Source of the DNA: Emcibacter sp.
GTDB taxonomy: Bacteria; Pseudomonadota; Alphaproteobacteria; Sphingomonadales; Emcibacteraceae
Length of the DNA: 64,000 nt
NCBI GenBank assembly: GCA_021774785.1
Contig: JAJFIQ010000026.1
Coordinates: 372,001 to 436,000 of the forward strand
Direction: 5' to 3'
The first letter of the stretch is position 1. Every line of letters starts with the position of its first letter. A program made the position numbers and the translations under genes. The notes beneath the pieces were generated by a model. The model did not search any database. It was given only the letters and a program-made list of their open reading frames with translations, and had not been told where the DNA came from. Positions 43,655 through 54,890 of the stretch are shown here, piece after piece.

Positions 43655-44506
43655 ATGAGAAGAATGATGAAAATGCACAAATTTATTTCTGAAACATTCC
43701 CGAAAATCGTCATCCTGGCTATGATGACCGCCATCAGCCTGACTTCTTTGGCCCAGTCAGATGACAATAAACCGGAAAAAACCCTGTTTCTTCAAGATAT
43801 ACAGGATCAGTTGGTCCATGTCAGCGGGATAAAAAACCGCAATATCACTATCCATATTATCGATGATAAAAAACGAAAGACGATCCTCACGCCATCATCC
43901 ATCAGTCTTTCTTACGGCTTTCTGAAACAGATGAAAGACATTAACCAGCTTGTGTCCACACTGGCCCATCTGACAGCCCATATCAGCCTTGATTTTGTAG
44001 CAACACCACCCCTGCCAGAGGATAACCATGATGGTCAGGAAAAGTCGTCGGTAACGGGTTATCTAAAATCCACGATCCGACCACAATATCCTGATGAAAA
44101 TAATATGCCGCAAGCAACCGGGGCCTTTCACAAAAAAGGGGCCGAAATTCTGGAACGGCCCCGCTATCATAATAAAGACTATGAGTATTCTGTGAATAAG
44201 ACCGATATCATCAAAGCGGAACACGAACTGGAGGTTGATAAGATAACAGACAAAATCTTGCGCCATTCAGGCTATTGTCCCGCCGACTACAGCCGTATGC
44301 TATATTATTTTTATGAGAATCCGCAACTGATGTTAGGCAACAAACATTTCGCGCTGGACGCGGATCAATGGCAGCGCATTGATGCCGTTAACCGCAGAGC
44401 AGACCCGGGGACCGCCTGCGACAAAGCCCAGATTGCCTTAACCCAAAAACATGCCGGGGATTTTGACCAGTTACTGGTCAGGGTCATGCTGGCCCTAAGA
44501 AAATAA
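43655..44506 (+). CDS. Degenerate M48-like secreted protein
   Basis: About 284 residues; the start is uncertain (ATG at 43631, 43655, 43664 or 43673). A signal peptide is clear: basic residues, then IVILAMMTAISLTSLAQS. The middle resembles Oma1/HtpX-type M48 metallopeptidases: LVSTLAHLTAHIS aligns with the HExxH helix, and EHELEVDKITDKILRHSGYCP with the E-x3-D helix. But the first motif reads HLTAH, so the catalytic Glu is missing. It is probably a non-catalytic binding protein in the periplasm. It is transcribed against its neighbours prmC and prfA. Confidence 0.7.
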   Translation: MRRMMKMHKFISETFPKIVILAMMTAISLTSLAQSDDNKPEKTLFLQDIQDQLVHVSGIKNRNITIHIIDDKKRKTILTPSSISLSYGFLKQMKDINQLVSTLAHLTAHISLDFVATPPLPEDNHDGQEKSSVTGYLKSTIRPQYPDENNMPQATGAFHKKGAEILERPRYHNKDYEYSVNKTDIIKAEHELEVDKITDKILRHSGYCPADYSRMLYYFYENPQLMLGNKHFALDADQWQRIDAVNRRADPGTACDKAQIALTQKHAGDFDQLLVRVMLALRK

Positions 44507-44516
44507 AAAAGATAAA

Positions 44517-45596
44517 CTAGCCATTCATTTCAGCAAGCAATGCCGCCTGGTCTTCGTTGATCAGGGCAGTGATCACCTCTTCCAGGCCATCTCCCGCCAT
44601 TATCTGGTCCAGCTTATAGAGAGTCAGGTTGATTCGGTGGTCTGTCACCCGACCTTGGGGAAAATTATAGGTGCGTATACGGCCCGACCGGTCGCCGCTG
44701 CCCACCTGCTCCTTGCGCTCGGCGGCCCGTTCCGCATCCCGTATGGCCCGCTCCGCATCATAAACCCGCGCCATCAAGACTTTCATAGCCTTCTGTCGGT
44801 TTTTAAGCTGTGATTTTTCATCCTGTTGCTGCACGGTGATTCCGGTGGGAATATGGGTCATGCGCACCGCGCTGTCGGTGGTATTCACGCTTTGGCCGCC
44901 GGGGCCACTGGCGCGAAAAATATCAATGCGAATGTCATTATCATCCAGCTTGATATCCACCTCCTCCACCTCCGGCATCACCGCGACCGTTGCCGCAGAA
45001 GTATGAATACGTCCGCCGGTTTCCGTATCTGGCACCCGCTGTACCCGATGGCCGCCGGATTCATGCTTGAGCTTGGCAAACACGCCCTTGCCAGAGACCG
45101 AGATGATCACCTCTTTAAAACCGCCTACATCGCTACTGGATGAATTGACCACGTCAAATTTCCAGCCTTCGAGCTGGGCATAACGCTGATACATGCGGAA
45201 AAGGTCGCCGGCAAACAGCGCGGCTTCATCCCCGCCTGTACCGGCGCGAATTTCAAGAAGGGCGTTTTTATCATCATCCACATCTTTAGGCAGAAGCATG
45301 ATTTCCATTTCCCGTTCAAACGCGGGCAGACGTTTTTTCAGGTCCGGCAGTTCCATTTCCGCCAGCTCTTTCATTTCAGGGTCAATATCTTTATCGGTAA
45401 TCATCTCAGCCAATTCGATCATTTCATTGATCATGGACAGATAATTTTGAGCCGCCTTCACGACCGGGGACAGGTCAGAATATTCCTTGGACAGGGCGAT
45501 AATTTCATCGGACGAAAGCTCTGCCGACTGAGACATCATATGTTCCAGTTCTTCATGGCGGGTGATCAGCTGTTCTAGTCTTTCTTGTGGTATCAT
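44517..45596 (-). CDS. prfA: Peptide chain release factor 1
   Basis: RF1 ends translation at UAA and UAG. The 359 residues show the ARRIVED helical domain, [36 protein letters not shown], and the catalytic GGQ in [16 protein letters not shown]. The length and motifs separate it from RF2. It overlaps hisS by four bases (ATGA). Confidence 0.98.
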   Translation of the reverse strand: MIPQERLEQLITRHEELEHMMSQSAELSSDEIIALSKEYSDLSPVVKAAQNYLSMINEMIELAEMITDKDIDPEMKELAEMELPDLKKRLPAFEREMEIMLLPKDVDDDKNALLEIRAGTGGDEAALFAGDLFRMYQRYAQLEGWKFDVVNSSSSDVGGFKEVIISVSGKGVFAKLKHESGGHRVQRVPDTETGGRIHTSAATVAVMPEVEEVDIKLDDNDIRIDIFRASGPGGQSVNTTDSAVRMTHIPTGITVQQQDEKSQLKNRQKAMKVLMARVYDAERAIRDAERAAERKEQVGSGDRSGRIRTYNFPQGRVTDHRINLTLYKLDQIMAGDGLEEVITALINEDQAALLAEMNG

Positions 45597-46882
45597 CGTT
45601 TTTTAACTTCCAAAGAAAGATACTGATCCAAATAATTCAAGATCTTGTCCAGAGCGATTTCTTGTTGTTTGCCATCATTTAAATTCTTGATCGTGGCCAT
45701 GCCGCGTGCCAGCTCATCCTCGCCTATAATCACGGCTTCATTTGCATTGGCGTTATTAGCCCGCTTCATGCGTTTTTTCATATTGCCCTTGTAAGACATA
45801 TGAACGGCATGACCCGCTATGCGCAACTGCTGTGCAATTTTCAGGGCTTCTGACTGACAGTCCGGCCCAACGGGAATAAGGGCGATAGGGCGCGGCTCAT
45901 TTAGAACTAAATCAGGGCTGACAAGCTCCGCCATGCGTTCCATCCCCGCAGCCCATCCAATACCGGCTGTGGGTGGACCGCCCATTAATTCCATCAGACC
46001 GTCATAACGGCCCCCGGCCAAAACGGTGCCCTGCGCCCCCAGCTTGGTGGTGATAAATTCAAAAGCCGTATGGCAGTAATAGTCAAGGCCGCGCACCAAC
46101 CGCTCATTGATAACATATTTAATGTCAAGCGCATCCAGCCCAGATATTACTTCGTCAAAAAAAGCTTTGGTCGGGTCATTATAATATGCAGAAATGCGGG
46201 GGGCATTTTCCACCAACGCCCGGTCACCTTCGTCTTTACTGTCCAATATACGCATGGGGTTTTTAGTCAGTCGGGCGAGGCTATCTTCACTCAATTGGTC
46301 TTTATGGGCCTCAAAATAGGTGACCAGTGCATCGCGATAATCATTGCGGCTTTCCGTATCGCCAAGGCTGTTTATCTCCAGCGTGACATCATCGATCAGC
46401 TTAAGTTCGGTGAGCAGAGTTGCGGCAATGGCCAGAACTTCAATATCCGCCTGCGGCTCCGGCACACCCAAAATTTCAACATCCATTTGATGAAATTGCC
46501 GCATGCGGCCCTTTTGCGGACGTTCGTAACGGAACATGGGGCCAAAACCATAAAATTTACACGGCAGTGATTGTTGTAGGCCGTTAGAGATAAAGGCACG
46601 GGCAATGCCGGCGGTATATTCCGGGCGCAACGTTAGGAATTCACCGCCGCGATCTTCAAAGGTATACATTTCCTTGGATACCACATCCGATGTTTCCCCC
46701 AGCGTGCGTTTGAAAACTTCGGTAAATTCAAAAATCGGCGTGCTGATTTCCTGATGACCAAAGCGGATGGCAACATCCTGAAACACCCCCTGTATGAACC
46801 GAAAAGCCCGTGCTTTGTCGCCCAAAATATCGTGGGTCCCCCTTACAGGTTGTAATTTTGGGCCCGGCTGTAATTTCGCCAC
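45593..46882 (-). CDS. hisS: Histidine-tRNA ligase
   Basis: This 429-residue class II synthetase begins [13 protein letters not shown]. It has motif 2 [21 protein letters not shown]-type text near residue 115, the histidine-specific [15 protein letters not shown] and GGRYDGL segments, motif 3 [12 protein letters not shown], and a C-terminal anticodon-binding domain. It is coupled to prfA downstream and 10 bases after ispG. Confidence 0.98.
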   Translation of the reverse strand: MAKLQPGPKLQPVRGTHDILGDKARAFRFIQGVFQDVAIRFGHQEISTPIFEFTEVFKRTLGETSDVVSKEMYTFEDRGGEFLTLRPEYTAGIARAFISNGLQQSLPCKFYGFGPMFRYERPQKGRMRQFHQMDVEILGVPEPQADIEVLAIAATLLTELKLIDDVTLEINSLGDTESRNDYRDALVTYFEAHKDQLSEDSLARLTKNPMRILDSKDEGDRALVENAPRISAYYNDPTKAFFDEVISGLDALDIKYVINERLVRGLDYYCHTAFEFITTKLGAQGTVLAGGRYDGLMELMGGPPTAGIGWAAGMERMAELVSPDLVLNEPRPIALIPVGPDCQSEALKIAQQLRIAGHAVHMSYKGNMKKRMKRANNANANEAVIIGEDELARGMATIKNLNDGKQQEIALDKILNYLDQYLSLEVKKR

Positions 46883-46892
46883 TGGCTGCTCC

Positions 46893-48002
46893 TTAAACTT
46901 TTTTCTTTTCGGCTTCTAACGCTGCCGCTTTTTTCTCTACAAGGTCTACTATATGATCAACAAGCTTGTCATCATCAATTTTATGATCAGATATACCGCC
47001 CAGATAAATCATGTGATTGCCATTGCCGCCCCCGGTCAGACCAATGTCCGTCTCCCGCGCTTCTCCCGGGCCGTTAACCACACAACCAATGATACTCAAG
47101 CTCAGTGGTGTTGAAATATGTTCAAGCTTTTTTTCTAGCAGTTCCACCGTTTTTATCACCGGATAGGCCTGTCGCGCGCAGGATGGGCAGGAAACAATCC
47201 TGACGCCCCGGTGGCGAATATCCAGACTTTTGAGCATGTCAAAGCCGACCTTGACCTCTTCCACCGGATCTGCAGACAGGGACACGCGGATACTGTCACC
47301 TATGCCGGACCATAAAAGCATGCCCATGCCAATAGAGGATTTCACCGTACCAGCCCGCAAAGCCCCTGCCTCGGTTATGCCAAGATGCAGTGGATAATCA
47401 CTGGCTTCTGACAAGCCCTGATAAGCCGCCACAGCCAGAAAGACGTCCGACGCCTTGACACTGATCTTGAATTCAAAGAAATCATTGTCTTCCAGAATTC
47501 TGGCATGTTCCAACGCGCTTTGCACCATGGCATCGGGGCAGGGTTCACCATATTGTTCCAGCAAATGCTTCTCCAGCGACCCGGCATTAACACCAATCCG
47601 CATGGAACAGCCATGATCCTTGGCCGCCTTGACCACTTCGCGTACCCGCTCAGGTGAGCCAATATTACCGGGATTAATCCGCAGACAGGCGGCGCCAGCT
47701 TCAGCGGCCTCGATAGCGCGCTTATAATGAAAATGAATGTCGGCTACTATCGGTACTGTTACCCCGGAAATAATGTCTTTCAAGGCTCCGGTTGATTCTA
47801 TGTCAGGGCATGAAACCCGTACAATGTCTGCACCCGCTTCTTCCATTTGTCTGATTTGCCGGATAGTACCCTGTACATCTGTGGTCAGGGTATTTGTCAT
47901 GCTTTGCACAGAGATTGGTGCATCGCCACCCACGGCAACATTACCCACCATGATCTGTCGCGTTTTTCGACGCAAAATGTCCCGGTAAGGTCGAATGCTC
48001 AT
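46893..48002 (-). CDS. ispG: 4-hydroxy-3-methylbut-2-enyl diphosphate synthase
   Basis: IspG reduces MEcPP to HMBPP in the MEP isoprenoid pathway. The 369-residue protein has a TIM barrel with the MTNTLTTDV and RINPGNIG segments. The C-terminal [4Fe-4S] domain ligands are in [12 protein letters not shown] and [10 protein letters not shown]. It forms a block with hisS and prfA, 114 bases downstream of the RodZ-like gene. Confidence 0.98.
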   Translation of the reverse strand: MSIRPYRDILRRKTRQIMVGNVAVGGDAPISVQSMTNTLTTDVQGTIRQIRQMEEAGADIVRVSCPDIESTGALKDIISGVTVPIVADIHFHYKRAIEAAEAGAACLRINPGNIGSPERVREVVKAAKDHGCSMRIGVNAGSLEKHLLEQYGEPCPDAMVQSALEHARILEDNDFFEFKISVKASDVFLAVAAYQGLSEASDYPLHLGITEAGALRAGTVKSSIGMGMLLWSGIGDSIRVSLSADPVEEVKVGFDMLKSLDIRHRGVRIVSCPSCARQAYPVIKTVELLEKKLEHISTPLSLSIIGCVVNGPGEARETDIGLTGGGNGNHMIYLGGISDHKIDDDKLVDHIVDLVEKKAAALEAEKKKV

Positions 48003-48116
48003 AATCTTTCAGATTCCATCTTTATTCAGGCCGCCAACATGCGGAATCCTTTCCCCAAGATCAAGGGGAATCGCTAATATGTGTTATTATTTTAAGAAAA
48101 TCCCGCAGAAATGATT

Positions 48117-49058
48117 CTAAGGCGACAACTGAGCCGTTTTCATAAGCAGGTCATTTTTGTTCAGGCTGATATTATCCCGAATTTCCCCGGACTTTCCCAG
48201 AAAAGAAACTGCAATATCACCAACAAAGAGCGACACGGCACCGGCATTGTTGGTCATCAGGGTCATATTCTTGCGGTCGGTCATATAAAATTCTTCGCCC
48301 GCCAGCAAAATACGGTCCACTAATATCTGCCGATCCGCACCGACAATACGAATCCATGCATCCTCCCGTACCGACAGGCGAACCTGTTCAGCGACAAGTG
48401 TAGCCTTTTTGGTCTTTGTCTCCAATGGCGTGGCATTTACCTGCTGTACCAGATGGAACCCCTGATCCTGTCCAAGAGCCTCTGAAGACAAGGGCGGCGT
48501 TTTTACCTCAGCATAGGATATCAATTTTTGTTCGGTTTTCTGATCTTCGCCTGTTACAGATACCAGAATATTCGAGGTAACTTCTGACACATCCGGTAAT
48601 GACGATAATGAAATGTTATTGTTACCACTGGCAAAATACCAGACGCCATAAAGCACAAGCGCGCTCAATATGACAAGGGAGACAATAATCTGCTGAGCGG
48701 GATTATGGGTTTTCTCCACTTCGAGAAAAACCAAATTCACTTTTTCAGTACTGCCTTGAAATTCGCGTTTATATTGAGCAACAATTTGCCCCACATTAAG
48801 CCCAAGATATGACGCATAATTCTTCAAAAATCCGGCAGCATAACAGGCCGAAGGAAAATTATCGAAATCATCCTGCTCCAATGCCTCAAGCAAATGAGGC
48901 CTAATACATAATTCGCTGGAAATTTTTTCTATGTCCCTTTCGCTCGAAGCAAGTCGAGCATCGGATAGCTTCTGACCTACGGTCATTACATCATCCAGCA
49001 CTTCTGCTGTGGATATTTCACAATCCAAATTATTTTCTGCGAAAAGACCTTGGTTCAC
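48117..49058 (-). CDS. RodZ-like cytoskeletal/cell-shape protein
   Basis: This 313-residue protein has an N-terminal helix-turn-helix of RodZ type (about 28-100, LSDARLASSERDIEKISSEL and ACYAAGFLKNYASYLGL), a juxtamembrane linker, one span (IIVSLVILSALVLYGVWYFA at about 125-145), and a periplasmic DUF4115 domain (about 220-300). RodZ links MreB to the membrane and helps set cell shape. The rodZ-ispG-hisS order is common. The AT-rich region 49059-49341 in front of it presumably holds its promoter; I see no other feature there. Confidence 0.88.
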   Translation of the reverse strand: MNQGLFAENNLDCEISTAEVLDDVMTVGQKLSDARLASSERDIEKISSELCIRPHLLEALEQDDFDNFPSACYAAGFLKNYASYLGLNVGQIVAQYKREFQGSTEKVNLVFLEVEKTHNPAQQIIVSLVILSALVLYGVWYFASGNNNISLSSLPDVSEVTSNILVSVTGEDQKTEQKLISYAEVKTPPLSSEALGQDQGFHLVQQVNATPLETKTKKATLVAEQVRLSVREDAWIRIVGADRQILVDRILLAGEEFYMTDRKNMTLMTNNAGAVSLFVGDIAVSFLGKSGEIRDNISLNKNDLLMKTAQLSP

Positions 49059-49341
49059 CTAACTTTATCCCTACTACTCAAAATTTGCCCTGAACTTACA
49101 TAGCTATATATATGCGTTTAAAACACAACCCTGCATATATCTACTGTTCCGGTGCAGTTTACCCTAATATGCTTGCTATTTTATTAACCGATAGACTCAA
49201 GATGATTAAAATTAACTATTTATTCACTTTTAGCTGAAAGGCCTTTAGCATTTTGCGAGAATTAGTGAACATTAAACTGATTTAAAGAGTCAACAAAAAT
49301 CTGCAAATAGTGCTAATTTAAGGAAAAAATGGCCCTAAAGG

Positions 49342-51606
49342 TCATATCTTGATGCCATGATCCTTGGCAAAGGCGATCAGTAGTCCCCGAAGACTGTGAT
49401 CAGAACGACTCAGTAATCCGGCCATATAATCCTCTACACCCGCCAAGTCCAGACTGCGAATCATCATTTTTACCGGACCGACTGAAGCGGGCGCTATGGA
49501 CAAACGCCGGAAACCAATTGCCAGTAAAGCGAGAGCCGTTACAGGTTTACCCCCTATTTCCCCGCAGAGGGTTATGGGCACCTTATAGTCATTACATTTA
49601 TCAACAATGGATTTTAACATCTTCAATGCCGGTGGCGAGATGGGATCATACCGTCCTGCTAATTTTGGGTTTTCCCGATCACAGGCAAAGAAAAACTGCA
49701 TTAGGTCATTACTGCCGATGGAAATAAAGTCCAGCAGAGGCAGCAAGTTATCCAGCTGCCAGATCAATGCCGGAACTTCCAGCATGGTGCCCACACGAAT
49801 TTTTTTTGGCAGAGGGCTATTGCGTTTTTTCTGGCGGGTGATTTCCTTATCCAGAATTTCGCGGGCCATTTTAAATTCGGAAACATCCGATATCATAGGG
49901 AACATGATACTCAACTCCCGGCCTTCTGCCGCTTTCAACAGTGCCCGAACCTGATAACGCAACAAGGCCGGACGATCAAAGGCTATGCGAATGGCGCGCC
50001 ACCCCAAAGCCGGATTGGCCTCATCATCCCGTTTCAGGAAAGATACCGGCTTATCGCCGCCAATATCCAATGTACGGAAAACCACCGGTTTGCCATCCGC
50101 CGATTCCAGAATTTCCCGATAAAACTCAGCCTGTGGCCCAACCCGTGGCAGGGATGCACTGACCATAAACTGAAATTCTGTCCTAAACAGCCCGACACCT
50201 GTGGCTCCGGTTCGTTTCAGGCCCTCTATATCTATGCTCAGCCCCGCATTTACCAAAAGTTCTACATCAACCCCGTCCAGTGTTTTAGCCGGCAAATCAC
50301 GCAGGGCATCATATTCGGCCAGCATAGCGTTACGCGATTCGATACTTTCCTGATAGCTCTGCAAAACCTCGGTAGGTGGGGAGAAATATACAATGCCTTC
50401 AACGCCATTAACAATGACACGCTCGCTTTCCGCTACCGTCAGCACAGCTTCTCCAACCTGACCGACCATGGGAATCCCTAGAGCACGGGCAACGATAGAC
50501 ACATGGGCTGTCTGTGATCCATCCTGAAGAATAACGCCGCAAAGTTTTTCCCGGTCATAATCCAGCAAGTCCGCCGGTCCCATATTCTGGGCTATGAGAA
50601 TGACTTTATCCGGTAGGTTTTCCGATGCCGCCGTCCCCACTATTCCCATCAGATGCCGGTTCAGCCGGTTGGCCAGATCATCCAGGTCGCTCAGCCGTTC
50701 CCGAAGATAAGGATCGGTCATTTTCTGCATACGCGCCCGGTTATTAAGCTGAACCTTTTCCACAGCGGCTTCTGCGGTCAGGCCCGTATCAATGATGGCC
50801 TCAATCTTTGACTTCCAGCCTTTATCTTTGGCAAACAGCATATAGACATCGAGAATTTCCTGATGTTCGCCCTGATGACGCACATCCTCAGCCGACATCA
50901 TTTCCTCAATCTGTTCCTGTAGGGCCATCAGCGCCGCAGCAAGACGGGTTTTTTCCTGCGGAATATTATCGGTCAGATGTTTAATCACCTCAATTTTTGG
51001 TTCATGGAAGATGGCGACCCCTTCGGCCATACCTTCGGCAAATACCACGCCTTCAAACCGTGATGTGGCCGCCCGCTCCAAAGTGGCCTCCTGCAGCTCC
51101 AGCGGGTCAAACAGATCACCACTAGCCACAAGTTCCGCCATGACCATAGCCACGGTCTGTAGGGATTCTTTTTCTTCCTGCATATATTGACGCTGAGTTT
51201 TATTTTGTATTACCAATACCCCGACCACTTTCCCGGCCCGCAGGATCGGAACCCCCATCAAGGAATGATAAATTTCTTCCCCGGTTTCCGCCCGATAAAC
51301 AAATTTCGGATGTTTCTGGGCATTGGACAGATTCAGCGGCAGACCTGTTGCGGCAATATGCCCCACCAGACCTTCACCCGCCCGCAGGCGCGTATTATGA
51401 ACCGCCGATTCTTTCAGGCCTTCTGTGGCAAAAAGTTCTAAAATTTCACCACCACGCATGAAATATACTGAACATACCTCGGCAATCATATTGCTGGCCA
51501 CAAGGCGCACGACTTCGGTCAGGCGTTGCTCGGCACTGCCGGCACCCGCCATAATTCTATGCAATCGTCTTAATAATTGACGAGGTGCATTACTAACCGG
51601 AGTCAC
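49342..51606 (-). CDS. ptsP: Phosphoenolpyruvate-protein phosphotransferase PtsP (nitrogen PTS)
   Basis: This 754-residue enzyme starts the nitrogen-related phosphotransferase chain (PtsP-NPr-EIIA-Ntr), which relays metabolic state. It has an N-terminal GAF domain (about 15-160, the ligand-sensing part that separates PtsP from ordinary EI). The EI part then follows, with the active-site His in QTAHVSIVARALGIPMVG (about residue 375) and the PEP-binding TIM barrel with TLCGEIGGKPV near residue 700. NPr and EIIA-Ntr are not in the window. It lies downstream of lysC and the flavin oxidoreductase gene. Confidence 0.96.
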   Translation of the reverse strand: MTPVSNAPRQLLRRLHRIMAGAGSAEQRLTEVVRLVASNMIAEVCSVYFMRGGEILELFATEGLKESAVHNTRLRAGEGLVGHIAATGLPLNLSNAQKHPKFVYRAETGEEIYHSLMGVPILRAGKVVGVLVIQNKTQRQYMQEEKESLQTVAMVMAELVASGDLFDPLELQEATLERAATSRFEGVVFAEGMAEGVAIFHEPKIEVIKHLTDNIPQEKTRLAAALMALQEQIEEMMSAEDVRHQGEHQEILDVYMLFAKDKGWKSKIEAIIDTGLTAEAAVEKVQLNNRARMQKMTDPYLRERLSDLDDLANRLNRHLMGIVGTAASENLPDKVILIAQNMGPADLLDYDREKLCGVILQDGSQTAHVSIVARALGIPMVGQVGEAVLTVAESERVIVNGVEGIVYFSPPTEVLQSYQESIESRNAMLAEYDALRDLPAKTLDGVDVELLVNAGLSIDIEGLKRTGATGVGLFRTEFQFMVSASLPRVGPQAEFYREILESADGKPVVFRTLDIGGDKPVSFLKRDDEANPALGWRAIRIAFDRPALLRYQVRALLKAAEGRELSIMFPMISDVSEFKMAREILDKEITRQKKRNSPLPKKIRVGTMLEVPALIWQLDNLLPLLDFISIGSNDLMQFFFACDRENPKLAGRYDPISPPALKMLKSIVDKCNDYKVPITLCGEIGGKPVTALALLAIGFRRLSIAPASVGPVKMMIRSLDLAGVEDYMAGLLSRSDHSLRGLLIAFAKDHGIKI

Positions 51607-51659
51607 TATTCCCCTCCTTTATGACCAATTCCCCTAAAGTTAAAATACCTTATATCACA

Positions 51660-52673
51660 TCATTTGTCGGATAAATAATCAATCGCCTGTTCCACAAGCC
51701 CATCAATGATTTCTTGGGTTGGCTGCTCTGTTTTAACCGTCCCCACAATTTGACCGGCCATGAGTGAGCCCGCATCCACATCACCTTCGATCACGGCCTT
51801 GCGCAAGGCACCGGCCCAATAATGTTCAATGGCCAGCTGGGCTTCTTTCATATCCATATCCCCGTTTTGATGCTGGGCGATAATATCCCGTTGGGCCTGC
51901 ATGAAAGATTCTGAGGCCTTATTTTTCAACGCCCGAACCGGAATCACCGGAAAACGCGGGTCCAGTTGCACTGAGGTAATGGCATCCCGGCTATTGCCTC
52001 TCAAGAAAGCCTTTTTAAATTTTTCATGGGCGATAGATTCTGTGGCACAGACAAAAAGTGTGCCAAGCTGAACCCCCACAGCCCCCATCTCAAGATAGGC
52101 CGCCAAAGTTTCCCCACGGCCTATACCGCCAGCAACAAAAACCGGCACATCTTTGACATGAGGCAAAATTTCCTGAGCCAGAACCGATGTTGATACCGGC
52201 CCGATATGACCCCCAGCCTCGGACCCTTCGATGACAATAGCATCAGCCCCTGACCTGATCAGTTTTTTTGCCAAAATCAAGGCTGGCGCGAAACAGATTA
52301 CCTTGGCTCCGCCATCTTTCAGACGCTTGATATCTACCGCCGCCGGAATACCGCCCGCCAATACCACATGGCCAACTTTATGACGCAAACAAACATCAAT
52401 AAGATCAGCAATCTGGGGATGCATGGTGATCAGATTTACCGCAAAGGGCTTGTCAGTCATAGCGTAAGTGGCTGTGATTTCTGCCTCCAGAAGATCAGGG
52501 GTCATACTGCCGCAGGCAATCACACCAAACCCGCCGGCATTTGAAATAGCGGAAACCAGATTTCTTTCTGATAGCCAGCTCATGGCTCCGCCGAGAATGG
52601 CATGCTCAACACCCAGAAATTCTTTTCCTCTTTGCCACAGTTCTGCCAACCGCTCATGACCGGAAGTATTCAT
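51660..52673 (-). CDS. Flavin-dependent oxidoreductase, nitronate monooxygenase type
   Basis: This 337-residue TIM-barrel FMN enzyme has the start segment ILGGAMSWLSERNLVSAISNAGG, the phosphate-binding parts VAGGIGRGETLAAYLEMGA and VQLGTLFVCATES, and the family mark VIEGSEAGGHIGP. The group includes nitronate monooxygenases and FabK-like enoyl-ACP reductases, and substrate assignment from sequence is unreliable. It is 29 bases downstream of lysC. Confidence 0.87.
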   Translation of the reverse strand: MNTSGHERLAELWQRGKEFLGVEHAILGGAMSWLSERNLVSAISNAGGFGVIACGSMTPDLLEAEITATYAMTDKPFAVNLITMHPQIADLIDVCLRHKVGHVVLAGGIPAAVDIKRLKDGGAKVICFAPALILAKKLIRSGADAIVIEGSEAGGHIGPVSTSVLAQEILPHVKDVPVFVAGGIGRGETLAAYLEMGAVGVQLGTLFVCATESIAHEKFKKAFLRGNSRDAITSVQLDPRFPVIPVRALKNKASESFMQAQRDIIAQHQNGDMDMKEAQLAIEHYWAGALRKAVIEGDVDAGSLMAGQIVGTVKTEQPTQEIIDGLVEQAIDYLSDK

Positions 52674-52702
52674 CTGCTTATTCCTTATGAAATTATTCTT
52701 TA

Positions 52703-53926
52703 TTATTCCTGATCAGAATCAAGACCGAAAACTGTATGCAACGCCCGGACAGCCAATTCATAATATTCTGCCCTTATCAACACACTGATTTTAATTTCCG
52801 AAGTGGAAATAACCTGAATGTTGATGCCTTTGGCCGCCAGTGTCTCAAACATACGCGCGGCAACCCCTGCATGGGAGCGCATACCAACGCCGATAACAGA
52901 AATTTTGACCACTTCCGTATCACTCATGAGCTTGGCATATTTCACATGGCCCGTGTCTTTCAGGATTGCCTCAGCCTTATCCACATCACCTTCAGGAACG
53001 GTAAAGGTCAGGTCGGTTTTCTTGCCGTCTTCGGAAATATTCTGAATGATCATATCCACATTGACATTGCCCTCTGCCAGCGGTCCGAAAATCTCTCCGG
53101 CGATACCGGGTGTATTCTGCACCCCGACCAAAGTAATTTTGGCTTCATCTTTGGCATAGGCTATGCCGCTTACGACTTGTTTTTCCACAATTTCATCCTC
53201 ATCAACAACCAGCGTTCCTGGTTTATCCGTAAAACTTGACAATACCTGAACCCGTACACCGTGATTCATGGCCATACTGACTGAGCGCGTTTGCAGCACC
53301 TTGGCCCCTAGGGACGCCATTTCAAGCATTTCTTCATATGTTACCTTATCCAGCTTGCGCGCCGCAGAGACAATACGGGGGTCAGTGGTATAAACCCCTT
53401 CCACATCCGTATAAATATCACAACGGTCCGCATTTAATGCCGCCGCCAGCGCTACCGCAGAGGTATCCGAGCCACCCCGGCCAAGCGTTGTGATCCGGTT
53501 ATCATCTGAAATACCCTGAAAACCCGCCATGATACAAACAATATTATCTTCCAGCCTATCAATCATCTGGGTCGTATCAATATTTTCTATACGGGCAGAA
53601 CCATGTACATTGTTTGTCTTGAAGGGCACCTGCCAACCCAGCCACGAGCGGGCGGAAATTCCCATATTCTGTAGAACCAGAGCCAAAAGACCTGCGGTAA
53701 CCTGTTCACCGGATGAGACCACCGCGTCATATTCCCGCGCATCATGCAGAGGTGAGGCTTCCTCTACCCATTTGATAAGCTGGTCCGTGGTTCCTGCCAT
53801 AGCAGACACAACCACCGCAACCTGATTGCCGGCGTCAGCCTCCTGTTTAACCCGCTCCGCAACGGCGCGAATGCGTTCAAGATTGGCGACGGATGTTCCG
53901 CCAAATTTCATTACTATTCGTGACAT
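52703..53926 (-). CDS. lysC: Aspartate kinase
   Basis: Aspartate kinase is the first step toward lysine, threonine and methionine. It has 407 residues from ATG 53926 (MSRIVMKFGGTSVAN), chosen because AGAG lies 8-11 bases before it and the family starts here; a longer in-frame reading to 53962 is unlikely. The catalytic part has KFGGTS and TTLGRGGSDTSAVALAAAL. The C-terminal third contains the two ACT domains that bind the feedback inhibitor. It is divergent from ubiG. Confidence 0.97.
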   Translation of the reverse strand: MSRIVMKFGGTSVANLERIRAVAERVKQEADAGNQVAVVVSAMAGTTDQLIKWVEEASPLHDAREYDAVVSSGEQVTAGLLALVLQNMGISARSWLGWQVPFKTNNVHGSARIENIDTTQMIDRLEDNIVCIMAGFQGISDDNRITTLGRGGSDTSAVALAAALNADRCDIYTDVEGVYTTDPRIVSAARKLDKVTYEEMLEMASLGAKVLQTRSVSMAMNHGVRVQVLSSFTDKPGTLVVDEDEIVEKQVVSGIAYAKDEAKITLVGVQNTPGIAGEIFGPLAEGNVNVDMIIQNISEDGKKTDLTFTVPEGDVDKAEAILKDTGHVKYAKLMSDTEVVKISVIGVGMRSHAGVAARMFETLAAKGINIQVISTSEIKISVLIRAEYYELAVRALHTVFGLDSDQE

Positions 53927-54074
53927 AGTTAAACTCTTTTGCCTTAAATGCGCGCTATACATATACGTTTAAAGGGTCGTCGCGCAAGGTGCCAATTAAA
54001 TATTATATGGTTTTTGCTGGAATATAATGAAACTTTGACTAAATTAGGGTCAGAATAACGCAAAAAGAATTTTT

Positions 54075-54890
54075 ATGACTATTAATAAAGAAAAACCCGG
54101 TAATAAAGAAAAACTCAACTCCCGACAACAATCTGCTTCTGTTGATCCGGCGGAAATTGCCCATTTTTCCGCCATGGCAGCAACCTGGTGGGACCCTAAC
54201 GGCCCTTTCAAGCCTCTGCATAAGCTCAACCCGACCCGCATAGGCTACGCTCGGGATAGCCTGTGTGAACATTTTGGCCGCAATACTCAGGATGCTTTAC
54301 CGCTCAAGGGGCTTCGAATTCTTGATATTGGCTGCGGCGGCGGTTTGCTGTCGGAGCCTATGGCCCGCCTCGGTGCTGCCATGGTCGGCGCCGATGCCTC
54401 AGAAAAAAACATCAAAACAGCACAGGCACACGCAGACGAAATGGGCATTGCCGTTGATTACCGTAATATCACCGCAGAAGAACTGGCAAAAGCGGGTGAG
54501 AAATTTGACGCTATCCTTAATATGGAGGTTATCGAGCATGTGGCCGATATCCCGTCATTTCTCACGGCCTGCCACAGCCTGCTCAAGAATGAGGGTTGCA
54601 TGGTGATGTCGACCCTGAACCGTACAGCAAAATCATGGGCCATGGCCATTGCGGGCGCAGAATATATCATGCGCTGGCTGCCCAAAGGCACCCATGACTG
54701 GCATAGATTTCTCAAACCTTCGGAACTGGCGCGGGCCTTGAGTAACTGTGCCTTTGAAACCATTGACCTGAAGGGGATGGTCTATCACCCCTTTTCCTCT
54801 GAATGGTCGCTGGACGAGCGGGATTTTTCCGTCAATTATCTTGTGCTTGCCCAAAAGACGCAAAATGGCAAAAAGGCACAAAATGGATAG
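54075..54890 (+). CDS. ubiG: Ubiquinone biosynthesis O-methyltransferase
   Basis: UbiG does both O-methylations in ubiquinone synthesis. The 271-residue protein has the family start FSAMAATWWDPNGPFKPLHK, SAM motif ILDIGCGGGLLSEPMARLG, NMEVIEHVADI and the C-terminal GTHDWHRFLKPSEL. Ubiquinone is the likely donor to NarI. The 3' end overlaps fdhD by eight bases. Confidence 0.97.
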   Translation: MTINKEKPGNKEKLNSRQQSASVDPAEIAHFSAMAATWWDPNGPFKPLHKLNPTRIGYARDSLCEHFGRNTQDALPLKGLRILDIGCGGGLLSEPMARLGAAMVGADASEKNIKTAQAHADEMGIAVDYRNITAEELAKAGEKFDAILNMEVIEHVADIPSFLTACHSLLKNEGCMVMSTLNRTAKSWAMAIAGAEYIMRWLPKGTHDWHRFLKPSELARALSNCAFETIDLKGMVYHPFSSEWSLDERDFSVNYLVLAQKTQNGKKAQNG

